Assembly: GCA_025055795.1 (NCBI GenBank)
Contig: JANWVV010000001.1
Location: forward strand, 62,001 to 126,000
DNA: 64,000 nucleotides
Source: Gemmataceae bacterium
GTDB lineage: Bacteria > Planctomycetota > Planctomycetia > Gemmatales > Gemmataceae
Reading direction: 5' to 3'
A program made the position numbers and the translations under genes. Positions 1-9,436 of this stretch are shown here, in pieces. Each line of letters begins with the position of its first letter. The first letter of the stretch is position 1. The notes below the pieces were generated by a model, which saw only the letters and a program-made list of their open reading frames with translations, searched no databases and was not told the DNA's origin.

Positions 1-2426
1 TCGAGGCGTTTGGCGCCGTTGCCTTCGCAGGCTTCGCAGCGACCACCTGGCTTGTTGAAACTGAAGCGGCCCGGAGCGTAGCCGCGTACCTTGGCCTCGG
101 GCAGAGAGGCATACAAGGCACGGATTTCGTCCCACAATTTGATGTAGGTGGCCGGATTGGAGCGTGGCGTCCGCCCGATGGGGGATTGATCGATGGCGAT
201 AACTTTGTCGATGTGCTCGACCCCTTCGAGGCGGTCGTGGTCGCCGATGGCCGTCCGAACCGGGGCCGATCCCTCCTCGGCCAAGTCCTCGGGGAGTTCG
301 TCGTCTTGGCTACGGTCATCGGGGTTGCCCCGTAAGCGAGCCCGTAGGGCCTGCAGCAAAACATCATTGATCAAGGAACTTTTGCCGGAGCCGCTGACGC
401 CCGTTACACACACCAGGCAGCCTAATGGAATGTCGACAGTAATGTTTTTGAGGTTATTGTGGCGGGCGCCGACAATCCGCAGGGTGGAGCCATTACCGGG
501 GCGACGCTGGGCCGGGACGGGAATCTGCTTGCGGCCCGACAGGTATTGAGCGGTCAGGGATTCGGTGTGGTGCTGGAGCTGCTGGGGCGGTCCCATTGCG
601 ACGATGCGGCCGCCGCGATGGCCCGGTCCAGGACCGAAGTCCACGATCAGATCGGCCGCACGCATGGTGTCCTCGTCGTGTTCGACGACGATGACGGTAT
701 TGCCCATGTCGCGTAAGCGTTGCAGGCTGGCCAGCAGGCGGGCGTTGTCCCGCGGATGCAGACCAATGCTCGGCTCGTCCAGGACGTAGAGCACCCCGAC
801 CAGGCCGCTGCCGATCTGGGCCGCCAGGCGAATCCGCTGCGCCTCGCCTCCGGACAATGTCGGTGCCGCACGGTCCAGCGTCAAATAATGCAGACCCACC
901 TGGACCAGAAAGTCCAATCGGTTGCGGATTTCGCGGATGGCGTCGTCGGCGATCAGTCGCTGCACCGCCGTTAACTGGGCTTGGAACTGCTCGAACCAAT
1001 GGGCCAGCTCTGCCAACGGCATAGCACCCAGTTCGACCAGGGTCTTTCCCCCCAGTCGCACGGCCCGGGCCTGGGCGTTGAGCCGATGCCCGTTGCACTC
1101 CGGGCAGCGCCCGATACGCATGTATTTTTCCATCTGACGCCGCCGCGGCCCGGCTACCGTCTTTTTGAATTGCCCCATCAACTGCGGGATGATCCCCTCC
1201 CAGTAACCCTGATGGATGTACTTCTGACCGTTGCTTTGCCGCCACTGCCAGGTGATCACCTGCTGACCGCTGCCATACAGGAGCAGTTTTTTGTCGCGGG
1301 CAGACAATTGGGCCCACGGCTTTTTCAGGTCGATTTTTAAACTGCGGGCCACCCCCTCATAGATGTGGCGTCGCCACCGCCCCATGCTGCGGACCGGGCC
1401 GATCAGGGGGATGGCTCCTTCGTCAACGCTCAACGAGGGGTCCGGGATCAGCAGGTCCGGGTCAAAGGTGTAGGAGGTGCCCAAACCATCGCAACCAGGA
1501 CACATCCCTTGGGGACTATTGAAGCTGAACAGTTGCGGGGTGGGCGGTTCATAACTGATTTGACAATGGATGCAGGCGTAGTGGGCCGAGAGCAGCAGAT
1601 CTTCGCCAGCAGCCGGTTCGCCACTGCCGGCGGTAGAGGGGCGGATCGAGTCTGCTGTTGCTAATCGTGCTGTCTCGCCACTTCCCCTCTCGACGTGAAC
1701 GATGAGGTTCCCCTTACCCAGGGCCAAGGCCTGCTCGACGGCCTCGGCGACGCGTACCCGTAGGGCTCCGTCGTTGGCCCCCCCCGGCCGCAGGTGGAGA
1801 CGATCGACAACGACCTCGACAGTGTGTTTGAGGCGGCGGTCCAGGCGTAATGGTTCGTCCAGACGCACCCATTGTCCGTTGATCCGACCGCGGGTGTAGC
1901 CCCGTTTGACCATCTCGGCACACAAATCCTTGAATTCCCCCTTCTGATTGCGAACCAGGGGGGCCAGGATCTGCACACGGCTGTCCACGGGCAAGGCCAG
2001 AATCTGACCGATGATCTGCTCGCGTGATTGAGCCGTGATCGGCCGGCCACAGGTGGTGCAGTGCCCCTGACCTAGTCGGGCAAACAACACGCGTAGATAG
2101 TCGGCGATCTCCGTGATGGTCCCTACCGTGGACCGGGGATTGCGCCCCGCCGTTTTCTGCTGGATGCTGATCGACGGTGCTAGACCCCCAATGTAGTCCA
2201 CGTCGGGCTTGGGCAGTTGATCCAGGAATTGGCGGGCGTAACTGGACAGACTTTCCAGATAGCGGCGTTGTCCTTCGGCATACAAGGTGTCGAATGCCAG
2301 GGAGGATTTGCCGGAACCGCTGACGCCTGTGAAGACAATCAGGCGTTCCCTTGGCAGGGTCAGGTCCACATTTTGCAGATTGTGTTCGCGTGCTCCCCGG
2401 ACGACCAGATCCAATGTCTCCGCCAT
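1..2426 (-). CDS. uvrA: UvrA, excinuclease ABC subunit A (C-terminal part beyond left edge)
   Basis: UvrA is the ATP-binding damage sensor of nucleotide excision repair; it loads UvrB at lesions in the cytoplasm. Reading the minus strand from the ATG at 2426 gives 808 residues before the window ends, against roughly 940-1000 for the family, so the C-terminal ATPase half is incomplete. Visible are a first Walker A GVSGSGKS at residues 34-41, a zinc module with CIHC and CPGC, the ABC signature LSGGEAQR, a Walker B region ending [13 protein letters not shown], and a second Walker [10 protein letters not shown]. The last residues include a second CEAC zinc-knuckle half. An extra alanine/glycine-rich insertion of about 25 residues (around 1605-1690) precedes the first zinc module. 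The gene stands alone on this strand, with the divergent sigma factor 650 bp away. Identification is secure; only the end is unknown. Confidence 0.97.
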   Translation of the reverse strand, partial: MAETLDLVVRGAREHNLQNVDLTLPRERLIVFTGVSGSGKSSLAFDTLYAEGQRRYLESLSSYARQFLDQLPKPDVDYIGGLAPSISIQQKTAGRNPRSTVGTITEIADYLRVLFARLGQGHCTTCGRPITAQSREQIIGQILALPVDSRVQILAPLVRNQKGEFKDLCAEMVKRGYTRGRINGQWVRLDEPLRLDRRLKHTVEVVVDRLHLRPGGANDGALRVRVAEAVEQALALGKGNLIVHVERGSGETARLATADSIRPSTAGSGEPAAGEDLLLSAHYACIHCQISYEPPTPQLFSFNSPQGMCPGCDGLGTSYTFDPDLLIPDPSLSVDEGAIPLIGPVRSMGRWRRHIYEGVARSLKIDLKKPWAQLSARDKKLLLYGSGQQVITWQWRQSNGQKYIHQGYWEGIIPQLMGQFKKTVAGPRRRQMEKYMRIGRCPECNGHRLNAQARAVRLGGKTLVELGAMPLAELAHWFEQFQAQLTAVQRLIADDAIREIRNRLDFLVQVGLHYLTLDRAAPTLSGGEAQRIRLAAQIGSGLVGVLYVLDEPSIGLHPRDNARLLASLQRLRDMGNTVIVVEHDEDTMRAADLIVDFGPGPGHRGGRIVAMGPPQQLQHHTESLTAQYLSGRKQIPVPAQRRPGNGSTLRIVGARHNNLKNITVDIPLGCLVCVTGVSGSGKSSLINDVLLQALRARLRGNPDDRSQDDELPEDLAEEGSAPVRTAIGDHDRLEGVEHIDKVIAIDQSPIGRTPRSNPATYIKLWDEIRALYASLPEAKVRGYAPGRFSFNKPGGRCEACEGNGAKRL

Positions 2427-3031
2427 GGATGGCCCCTTTTCCGCATCCTCGCGGACTGTCCGCCGACGTGAGCAGGCTGCCTCTTCCCTTGCTCAACCAA
2501 GCGGTTGGCTTCTCCAGTAATAACCAAAAAAGTCTATGCCCCTGTACCAGCCTGTTACAGGGCCGCGTCTCAGCTAGCGCAAGATACTGCCTCCTTGTAA
2601 GAAAGTATAGGGACATCTCCCCGTCGCCCTGCAACCATTATGTCTGAACTTGATTTCACAATATCAGACCTGGACCTTTGGTAGCACCTGTTCAGAATAA
2701 AAACGCCGCAAGGCAGCTTTCCTGCAAAATGGTTGCTATTGGCCCCACCCCCCATGGGTTAAGTAAACGACCAACGGTAAGTGCAACGGCGAGATCCTGC
2801 CTACCGCGGGGTGTCGCCAACACACAGACCACTTAGCGATCGTCATCTCATCGGTTGGCAGACACCACTGATGGGGATTTCCAGCGGGACGCTGGAGGAA
2901 TCGGGCACGGTATGGTAAACTTGAAGTGAGTTCCCCCTGTGGCTGTGCCTCCTCTGGCCCCTGGTTTGCTGGGGCGTCTGAAAGAATCGTGAGAACTAGG
3001 GTAAAGGGCCAAACTTAGTTTTAATGCGATG
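2427..3031. other. Intergenic region between divergent uvrA and ECF sigma gene
   Basis: About 600 bp without a convincing gene. The short open frames have no ribosome-binding site and no recognisable protein. It holds the palindrome at 2540-2562 and must carry the uvrA promoter. I could not assign a clear -10/-35 pair for uvrA. Confidence 0.6.
2540..2562. promoter_or_regulatory. 23-bp palindrome upstream of uvrA, candidate operator
   Basis: CCCTGTACCAG (2540-2550), one central C, then CTGTTACAGGG (2552-2562): the arms are inverted copies with one mismatch. It lies 114-136 bp upstream of the uvrA start codon. The CTGT...ACAG ends resemble the enterobacterial LexA box, but the spacing is 11 rather than 8, so it is not that box. 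A transcription factor operator is the likeliest reading. With a one-base centre it would be a poor RNA hairpin. No regulator can be named. Confidence 0.4.
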
Positions 3032-3057
3032 GGAACTTTAGGACTGGTGGCAACGTC
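3032..3057 (+). promoter_or_regulatory. Candidate ECF-type promoter of the sigma factor gene
   Basis: GGAAC at 3032-3036 is followed after 17 bp by CGTC at 3054-3057, the arrangement typical of promoters read by ECF sigma factors (AAC in -35, CGT in -10). It sits 17 bp before the GTG start of the ECF gene, which suggests autoregulation with a very short leader. This is inference from a short motif that could occur by chance. Confidence 0.35.
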
Positions 3058-3073
3058 GAACGGGTAGCTGCAC

Positions 3074-3730
3074 GTGAATGGCCTGAGCCAATGGGATGAC
3101 CGCCGCTTGATTGAACAGGCCCAACGGGGAAACGCCGTTGCGTTCGCTGAACTGTATCGCCGCTACTACCGACGGATTCACCAGACGATCTACCGGCTGT
3201 TGCGGCACCGGGATGATGCGGAGGACATTGTCCAGAATACATTCCTGAATGCCTGGCGTTCCCTGGGGAACTTCAAAGGGGAGTCGGAGTTTTTTACCTG
3301 GTTGTACCGGATCGCGGTCAATCTGGCTATCAGCCATCAGCGGCGTCGCAGCAGCGGCCGGGAAAAGCCGCTCTACGAAGGAGATGAGCAGCAACGCGGT
3401 TATGAGCCGCCGGCTCATGCACCGCACCCGGCAACTGGCTTGGAAACCCAGGAAGATTTAGAACATCTGCGGCACGCCATGCAGGGGTTGTCGGAGGATC
3501 ATCGGATTATTATCTGCTTGAAGGACCTGGAGGACATGAGCTACGAGGAAATCAGTCGAGTGCTGCACATACCGATCGGAACGGTACGCAGTCGCCTGCA
3601 CCGGGCTCGACTGGAACTGGCCCAGTTGCTGGGCCTGTTGACACCAACGGTGGAAACGACTAATGGGGTCCATCAACGATCGGTACCCGGCGGGGTGTCG
3701 TCCCGGACGCCTCCGACCCGTGGGAAGTGA
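3074..3730 (+). CDS. RNA polymerase ECF-family sigma factor
   Basis: A 218-residue sigma-70 family protein of the extracytoplasmic-function type, directing RNA polymerase to a stress or envelope regulon. Region 2 spans about residues 24-93, with the DAEDIVQNTFLNAW core and the SEFFTWLYRIAVNLA segment. Region 4 spans about 136-187, with the helix-turn-helix YEEISRVLHIPIGTVRSR. A poorly conserved acidic/proline linker separates them, and a 30-residue basic tail follows. The start is GTG at 3074 because no in-frame ATG precedes region 2; the ribosome-binding site is weak. The gene 30 bp downstream looks like a membrane-bound anti-sigma protein, a common pairing. The regulon cannot be told from the sequence. 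Confidence 0.93.
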   Translation: MNGLSQWDDRRLIEQAQRGNAVAFAELYRRYYRRIHQTIYRLLRHRDDAEDIVQNTFLNAWRSLGNFKGESEFFTWLYRIAVNLAISHQRRRSSGREKPLYEGDEQQRGYEPPAHAPHPATGLETQEDLEHLRHAMQGLSEDHRIIICLKDLEDMSYEEISRVLHIPIGTVRSRLHRARLELAQLLGLLTPTVETTNGVHQRSVPGGVSSRTPPTRGK

Positions 3731-3760
3731 TCTGACATCGAGGGGAAGCGGACGCGTGCC

Positions 3761-5104
3761 ATGGCCCTGTCCGACAAACAATTAGAGTTGATCCATGCCG
3801 CCCTCGATGGCGAACTGACGCCGGAGGAACAGCAGCACTTTGACCAGCTGCTGGAGCTATCGCCGGTGGCCCGCCACTATTACCAGGCCTGGCGTCGCTA
3901 CCAGCAATTGCTTCAGGAGAAAGTCGCGCCCTATCCGCCTGAGGCGGAAGTGGTTCCGGTCGTCCGCTGCTACCACTCGAATGACACGGTGGTAACGTCC
4001 CTGACCCCAGTAGCCGGAGCAGGTCCATACGAGGGTTCCTTCCGGCAGCGGCGTCGTTCGGTGCGGTCTCCGCTGATATTGGCATTCAGCCTGCTGGTGG
4101 CCGTGGGGGCCGCCGGGTTGACTCTTCGCCTGCTAGGACCTCCTCCGCCTGCTGTGCCGCCTCAGGAACAACATGCCAACATCCATGGCGTAGCGGCAAT
4201 CGAAAACCCCACTCCGGCAGGTCCGATTTCTCCCGCCCCGGCTCCTGGCGGCTCCACCCACCCTTCTGCCCCCGCTATCACCCCCGGTAGCGGTAACGAC
4301 ACGGCGCCAACGCAGCCGCGGGCACCAGGCCCTGGCGTTTCTGATCTGGCAGTGGCTCCACCGCCCCGCGAAGCGAACTGGGATTTGTTCACCGCTCCGC
4401 TGCCACCGCCCGTCCGGATCAGCCTGGCCGAGGTGCAACCACCTTTCCTGCGTCCTCTGGCCGATTTCGACCGGGACGAAGTGGCCGGAACTTTCCTGCG
4501 CCAACTGCAGCGGGAGCCGGCTGTCCGGATCGATGTCTTTACGCGTGATCTGCACCGGGGCATCCAGTGGTTGCAAAAGACGGCTGCTCAGGCGGGCCTG
4601 CATTTATTTGTGGATGCCACAACGGCCGACCGGCTCAAAAAGAACCAACCGCTGACCGCTGTGCTATTGTACTGCGATGGTCTGACGGCCGAAGAACTTA
4701 CCCGCCTGTTCCTGTTGTTACAGGCCGAGGATGCTCGCATCTCTCCCCGCCTGTTTGACATGGTGCATCTGATGCCGTTGTCCCCGACGGACGAACGGGA
4801 ACTCCGGGAGGTATTAGGCGTCGATCCGCAATTGGGAACCAAACCACGGCCAGAACGTCCGGAAAAAGCAGCCGCGGAGGTTCCCCAGCGGCCGCTGAGC
4901 GCGGACACGGTCGACACAATCATCCAGAGCCTGCTGAACAAAGGAAGAATCGACAAATCGGCCCTGGTCACAGCCTGGGGACCACCGGCCGCACGCGTCC
5001 AGCCCCTCCACTCCGCCGAGATCAAAGCGTACCTGGCCCGACGCAGCACACGTCCGCCCCGGGCAGTACCAGCGTTGATCATCGTGCGATTGCCCTACTC
5101 GTGA
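3761..5104 (+). CDS. One-pass membrane protein, probable anti-sigma partner
   Basis: A 447-residue protein directly behind the ECF sigma gene. Residues 1-52 form a helical segment (LIHAALDGELTPEEQQHF, then YYQAWRRYQQLL) that resembles the cytoplasmic anti-sigma domain of planctomycete and proteobacterial proteins, but without the His-Cys-Cys zinc ligands of the ZAS type. A basic stretch RQRRR and a hydrophobic segment at about 103-126 give one membrane span, cytoplasmic end first. A proline/glycine-rich linker (about 127-215) follows. The C-terminal 200 residues are mixed alpha/beta with no known domain and presumably lie outside the cytoplasmic membrane. The role as anti-sigma factor rests on position and architecture, not on a recognised domain. 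Confidence 0.65.
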   Translation: MALSDKQLELIHAALDGELTPEEQQHFDQLLELSPVARHYYQAWRRYQQLLQEKVAPYPPEAEVVPVVRCYHSNDTVVTSLTPVAGAGPYEGSFRQRRRSVRSPLILAFSLLVAVGAAGLTLRLLGPPPPAVPPQEQHANIHGVAAIENPTPAGPISPAPAPGGSTHPSAPAITPGSGNDTAPTQPRAPGPGVSDLAVAPPPREANWDLFTAPLPPPVRISLAEVQPPFLRPLADFDRDEVAGTFLRQLQREPAVRIDVFTRDLHRGIQWLQKTAAQAGLHLFVDATTADRLKKNQPLTAVLLYCDGLTAEELTRLFLLLQAEDARISPRLFDMVHLMPLSPTDERELREVLGVDPQLGTKPRPERPEKAAAEVPQRPLSADTVDTIIQSLLNKGRIDKSALVTAWGPPAARVQPLHSAEIKAYLARRSTRPPRAVPALIIVRLPYS

Positions 5105-5645
5105 CAAGGGGTGCCCACTCGGGTAGTATTGCGTCGTTGTTCCGGACCATCGCCTTTGTTTCAACCGGTGGCCATCGAAGGATACTTTCCGAACCAAAGA
5201 TCGTTCCGGCCCTCGTCTGGTTAGGGATTGCTAATCTGATTTCTGTTGACGCCCCTTCGCGGATCAGCACCTGCATAAGGAGGAGTTGACGACTGCACAG
5301 GGTATTGCCGACAATGAAACGTTACCCTGGAAAGTTTTGCAAGTGATCTAGTGGTATCATGCCTCGTGGTGACCTGCCCTGCTGGTGTCGAAGGGTGTCA
5401 GGTAAGGAAGTTTGACTCTTCGACCGTCATCGTGTGCCAAGTTTTTTATGGCCGCAAATGAACGGGAGGCAGTTGACGAAGCGTGATAAGGTCTGCCTCT
5501 GGTACTGGGTCTTAGTCCAATAGTAACTGTCGGGTTGCATTGGCCGTAAATAATGTAGTCTAATTGAAACAACAGGGTGGATCTGGTAAACGGAACGCGT
5601 GCCCGGGCATGCATTCCAGAAGTCGTGCCTCAGGTGGGACCAGCG
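5105..5645. other. Intergenic region before the TPR gene
   Basis: About 540 bp. It presumably carries the promoter of the secreted-protein cluster, but I see no clear -10/-35 pair or stable hairpin. An in-frame GTG at 5577 would lengthen the TPR protein by 23 residues, but it lies before a better start. Confidence 0.5.
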
Positions 5646-8600
5646 ATGCCCAGGACTTGTTTAGGTCGCGGTGGGGGATGGGTCATTGGCCTGCTTGGTA
5701 GCGCGGGTGTGCTGATCACTAGCCTGTGGGGGTACGCCCAGAACCCGGGTGACGGCCCGGCGGAGCAGTTGCTCCAGGTGGCCCGTAAGGCGTATGCGGA
5801 GGGGAATGCGGCGTTTGCGGCGGATCGCTTCCGGGAGTTTTTGCAGAAATATGGTGGTCACAAGGAGGCGTCCGCCGCTCGCTTGGGTTTGGGTCTGGCC
5901 CTACTGGATTTGGCCGAGCCCGATTACGCCAAGGCGTGGGAAGCGTTACAGGCAGCGGCGCAGGATGCGAACTTTGCCGAGCGGGCCCAGGCGCTCTACT
6001 ACGCGGCCGTCGCCCGGCGGGGTTGGGGCCATAAGGAGCTGCTTCCGGGACTACGTCAGCCCGCAGAGTTGGGGCAACGTCAGCAACAGGCGGCTCCGCA
6101 CTTTACAGAGGCGGCCCGTTTGTTTGGCCAGGCTGCCGAGGCCTTGAGCCGCAAGCAGCCACCGGCTCCCGAGTGGGCGGCCCGCGCCACCTGCGACCAG
6201 GCAGAGATGGAACTTCTGCTGGGCCGAGCCCAAGAAGCCCGCAAAGTCGTGGAACCATTACTCAAGACGGCCCCAGCGACAGCCCCATGGCGACCGTTAG
6301 CCTTGTACTACCACGGAGCCGCTTGTTATCAATTGGGGGACCTGGCCGCCGCAGCTCGCTCGCTGGATGGCCTGGCTCCGTTCGACCAGCCCTTCGGTCT
6401 GCACGCCCGCTATCTGCGGGGTCGCATTCATCTTCACGATGGCGAGCAGGCGGAGGCCGCTGCCGCCTTCCAAGCTGTTCTGCAAGAGTACGAGCGACGT
6501 AAAGCCGAGGCGGCCGAACAGCTCAAACAGCCCGACCGCTGGCGGGGGCAGCCCTGGGAAAAAGCCCGCCTGGAAGCACTGGTTCAGTTGCCGCCCCCAG
6601 ACTACGTTGCCGGAGCTGCTTTCTACGCTGCCTGTCTGCACTACGAGGCGGGACGCTTTGCCGAAGCGCTGACTCGCTTACAAGGCTTCACCAAGGAATT
6701 TAACCACTCTCCCCTGCGGGAGGATGCCTTGCTCCGTATCGGCTTCTGCCAGGTGCAACTCAAACAATGGGACGAAGCAGTCCGCACCTTGCAACCGCTG
6801 ACGGGGCATCCGCAACTGGGCGTCCAGGCTCACTTCTGGATTGGTAAAGCCCGCTTGGGCCAGGCTCTCGCGATAGATCCAGGTAATGTCAACGAACGCA
6901 ATGCCCGTTTGCAAGCCGCAGTCTCCGCCTTGCGTGAGGCCGTGCAACGGACCAACCCTGCTGATGCGGCACAGCGTGGTCTGCGGGCCCAGATGATGCT
7001 GGAACTGGCCGACGCTCTGCTGTATGCGCAGCAAGCACGGGAGGCCGCTGGCCTGTACGATCAACTGGTCCAGGACAAGATATTGCCGCCCCACAAGCTC
7101 CAGGAGGCCCTGGAGCGGTCCGCCACCGCCTATCATCTGGCCGGCGACCTGGCGGCCTCGGAAGCACGCATCGCGGCCTTCGTGCAGCAGCATCCGCAAA
7201 GTCCACTACTCCCCTGGGTGCTGTTTCGCAGTGCAGAAAATGCTTATCGCCGGGCCGAACAACTCAGGCAGCAGAACCATCCGGAGGCGGCCACGCACTG
7301 GCAGGAAGCTGCCCGTAGATATCAGGAGGTGGTCAGCAAGTATCCGGAGTTTGATCAGGTACAGCGGGCCCGCTTGGGTCTGGCGTTGTGTCGCGTGGCA
7401 CTCCGGCAATACGAGGAGGCGATCCCCGTGCTGGAAGCAATACCAGCGCCGTCCCGAAGCGGAGAGCTGGCCGTGGTCTCTTACCTGTTGGCCGATTGCC
7501 TGTTGCGGACGGCACCGGAAAAGGCCGACGACGCCCTGGCCGACAACATGCTCCGCGAAAAGCTCGGTCAGGCCATGGCCCAGTTGGACGCCTACCTGGC
7601 CGCCGTACCCAAAGCAGAACAGACCGCCGACGCTCTGCTGAAGCTGGGCATCTGCTGCAAACGTCTGGCCGCTGGACTACCAGCGGGCAACGAGCGTAAC
7701 GAACTTTTAGGCAAAGGACGCGGGGCGCTCGAACGGTTGCTACGCGAGTTTGCCCAGGCGCCCCAGGCCGGTGCTGCCCAGTTGGAGCGGGCCAAGGTCT
7801 TAGCCCTGCAGGGGGACAAAGCGGGGGCGATCAACACACTGCGGCAATTCCAGAACGACCCTTGGCAGCGCTCGCCGGTCGCCCCCCTGGCGTATGTTTA
7901 CCTAGCCACGTTGCTGCGTGAACAGAACCAGGCGGCCCAGGCAGCCGATCTGCTCCGCCAGGCCCGCGACAAGTTTGAAGGGACCCTGCAGAACGATCCA
8001 ACCCGCAAGGAATGGATCGCGCTGTTGCGTTATCATCACGGCATAGCCTGGGAGGAGGCCGGTCGCCTGGCCGAAGCACGCACCGCGTTCGAGCAGGCCG
8101 TTCAGGTAGCCGGTCAGACACCACTGGGGGCCGATGCCCTCTCCAAAGCTCTGGCCTGTGCCGTGCAGCAAAAGCGTCGTGCCCTGGATGAACTGCGCAA
8201 TAAGCGGGTGCAGCCGAATCTCCCCCCTGATCAAGCCAACACCCTGGACAACCAGATCAAAGCCGTCCAGGCCGAGCTGAGCCAGTTGGGGCGCGAGCTG
8301 GAGAACAAAGCGGAACAACTGCGTGGGGCATTAGCTCAGCATCCGGCCCGAGCTCGGCTCCTGTACGACGCTGCCTGGGTGCGTCGCCTGACAGGGGAAG
8401 ATCCGGGGCCAGTTTATGCCCGGTTAGTTGCTGAGTTTGCGTCGCTGTCCCTGACGGTCGAGGCACGTTTGGAGTGGGCGGAACTGCTGGCCGAAGCTGG
8501 CAAGCTGGACGAAGCCATCCGTCTGCTGCGAGCTGCTCTGGAGGCCGAACCGACTGATCGGTCCGTGCCCCCGGAAACTATCGAGCGGCTGCGTCTGCGT

Positions 8601-9299
8601 CTGGGCGCCGTCCTGTTTGACAAACGGGACTATGCGGCCGCTTTGGGTCAGTGGGAGGCCGTAGCGGCCAACGAAAAATCGCCTTACCGGCCAGTGGCAC
8701 TCTACCGGGCGGGCGAGGCCCTGCTGGCTTTAGGCAAAGCCGATGAGGCGATCAAGCGGCTGGCGCCCTTCCGGGATCAACCACCGTTGCATCAGGTGGC
8801 CGGCGTCAGCGACCGGGCCGTGTTACGCCTGGGGCACGCCTATAGCCAGCTCAAGCAATGGGAGCCTGCCCGGCAAGTGTTCGACCTGTGCCTGCAACGT
8901 TACGGCCCCAATGGTCGTTGGGCCGTCGATGCCCGCTATGGCCTGGCCTGGTCGTTGCAACAGCTCAACCGGCTGGACGAAGCGGTTGGGCATTATCAGC
9001 AAGTGGCCCAGCAGGTGCAGGATGACCGGGCGGGTAAGGCCCGCCTGCAGATCGGGGAGATCCGCGCTCGACAAGGCCGCTGGAACGAAGCTCTGGAGCA
9101 ATTCCAGATGGTGGCCTACGCCTTCGACCTGCCCGAGTTGAAGTTCCCCGCCTTGCTGGAGCAGGCCCGTGCCCTGACGGAACTGAAAAAACCGGCCGAG
9201 GCGTCCAAAGTACTGGAACGCGTGCTGCAGGAAGCGCCCAAGGACAGTCCATGGGCTGCCGCCGCCCGTGAGCGGCTGGGCAAGCTGCCTAAACCATAG
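5646..9299 (+). CDS. Large exported tetratricopeptide-repeat protein
   Basis: A 1217-residue protein made almost entirely of helix-turn-helix TPR-like repeats. Typical units include EQLLQVARKAYAEGNAAFAA near the start, ARYLRGRIHLHDGEQAEAA, and GHAYSQLKQWEPARQVF near the end. The ATG at 5646 is chosen because it follows AGGTGGG at good spacing and begins a signal peptide with a hydrophobic core ending at LWGYAQ. The GTG at 5577 is the longer alternative. A coiled-coil stretch at about residues 840-895 (LDELRNKR ... ELENKAEQLRGAL) breaks the repeat array. TPR proteins are scaffolds, and no enzyme domain is visible. It heads a run of four or five exported proteins on the same strand, so a shared envelope or extracellular assembly is plausible but not shown. 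Confidence 0.88.
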   Translation: MPRTCLGRGGGWVIGLLGSAGVLITSLWGYAQNPGDGPAEQLLQVARKAYAEGNAAFAADRFREFLQKYGGHKEASAARLGLGLALLDLAEPDYAKAWEALQAAAQDANFAERAQALYYAAVARRGWGHKELLPGLRQPAELGQRQQQAAPHFTEAARLFGQAAEALSRKQPPAPEWAARATCDQAEMELLLGRAQEARKVVEPLLKTAPATAPWRPLALYYHGAACYQLGDLAAAARSLDGLAPFDQPFGLHARYLRGRIHLHDGEQAEAAAAFQAVLQEYERRKAEAAEQLKQPDRWRGQPWEKARLEALVQLPPPDYVAGAAFYAACLHYEAGRFAEALTRLQGFTKEFNHSPLREDALLRIGFCQVQLKQWDEAVRTLQPLTGHPQLGVQAHFWIGKARLGQALAIDPGNVNERNARLQAAVSALREAVQRTNPADAAQRGLRAQMMLELADALLYAQQAREAAGLYDQLVQDKILPPHKLQEALERSATAYHLAGDLAASEARIAAFVQQHPQSPLLPWVLFRSAENAYRRAEQLRQQNHPEAATHWQEAARRYQEVVSKYPEFDQVQRARLGLALCRVALRQYEEAIPVLEAIPAPSRSGELAVVSYLLADCLLRTAPEKADDALADNMLREKLGQAMAQLDAYLAAVPKAEQTADALLKLGICCKRLAAGLPAGNERNELLGKGRGALERLLREFAQAPQAGAAQLERAKVLALQGDKAGAINTLRQFQNDPWQRSPVAPLAYVYLATLLREQNQAAQAADLLRQARDKFEGTLQNDPTRKEWIALLRYHHGIAWEEAGRLAEARTAFEQAVQVAGQTPLGADALSKALACAVQQKRRALDELRNKRVQPNLPPDQANTLDNQIKAVQAELSQLGRELENKAEQLRGALAQHPARARLLYDAAWVRRLTGEDPGPVYARLVAEFASLSLTVEARLEWAELLAEAGKLDEAIRLLRAALEAEPTDRSVPPETIERLRLRLGAVLFDKRDYAAALGQWEAVAANEKSPYRPVALYRAGEALLALGKADEAIKRLAPFRDQPPLHQVAGVSDRAVLRLGHAYSQLKQWEPARQVFDLCLQRYGPNGRWAVDARYGLAWSLQQLNRLDEAVGHYQQVAQQVQDDRAGKARLQIGEIRARQGRWNEALEQFQMVAYAFDLPELKFPALLEQARALTELKKPAEASKVLERVLQEAPKDSPWAAAARERLGKLPKP

Positions 9300-9436
9300 A
9301 CGATCGACCGTTGCCGCGGACAGCCGCTGCCATGCTGGAACTCCCCGGTCCGCCGAGTCTCCCCCCGGCTACCCCACACCCCCCACCGACGCTGCCTTTC
9401 CCGGACGCTGTGCAGAGGGATTTCAGTGGAGGAACT

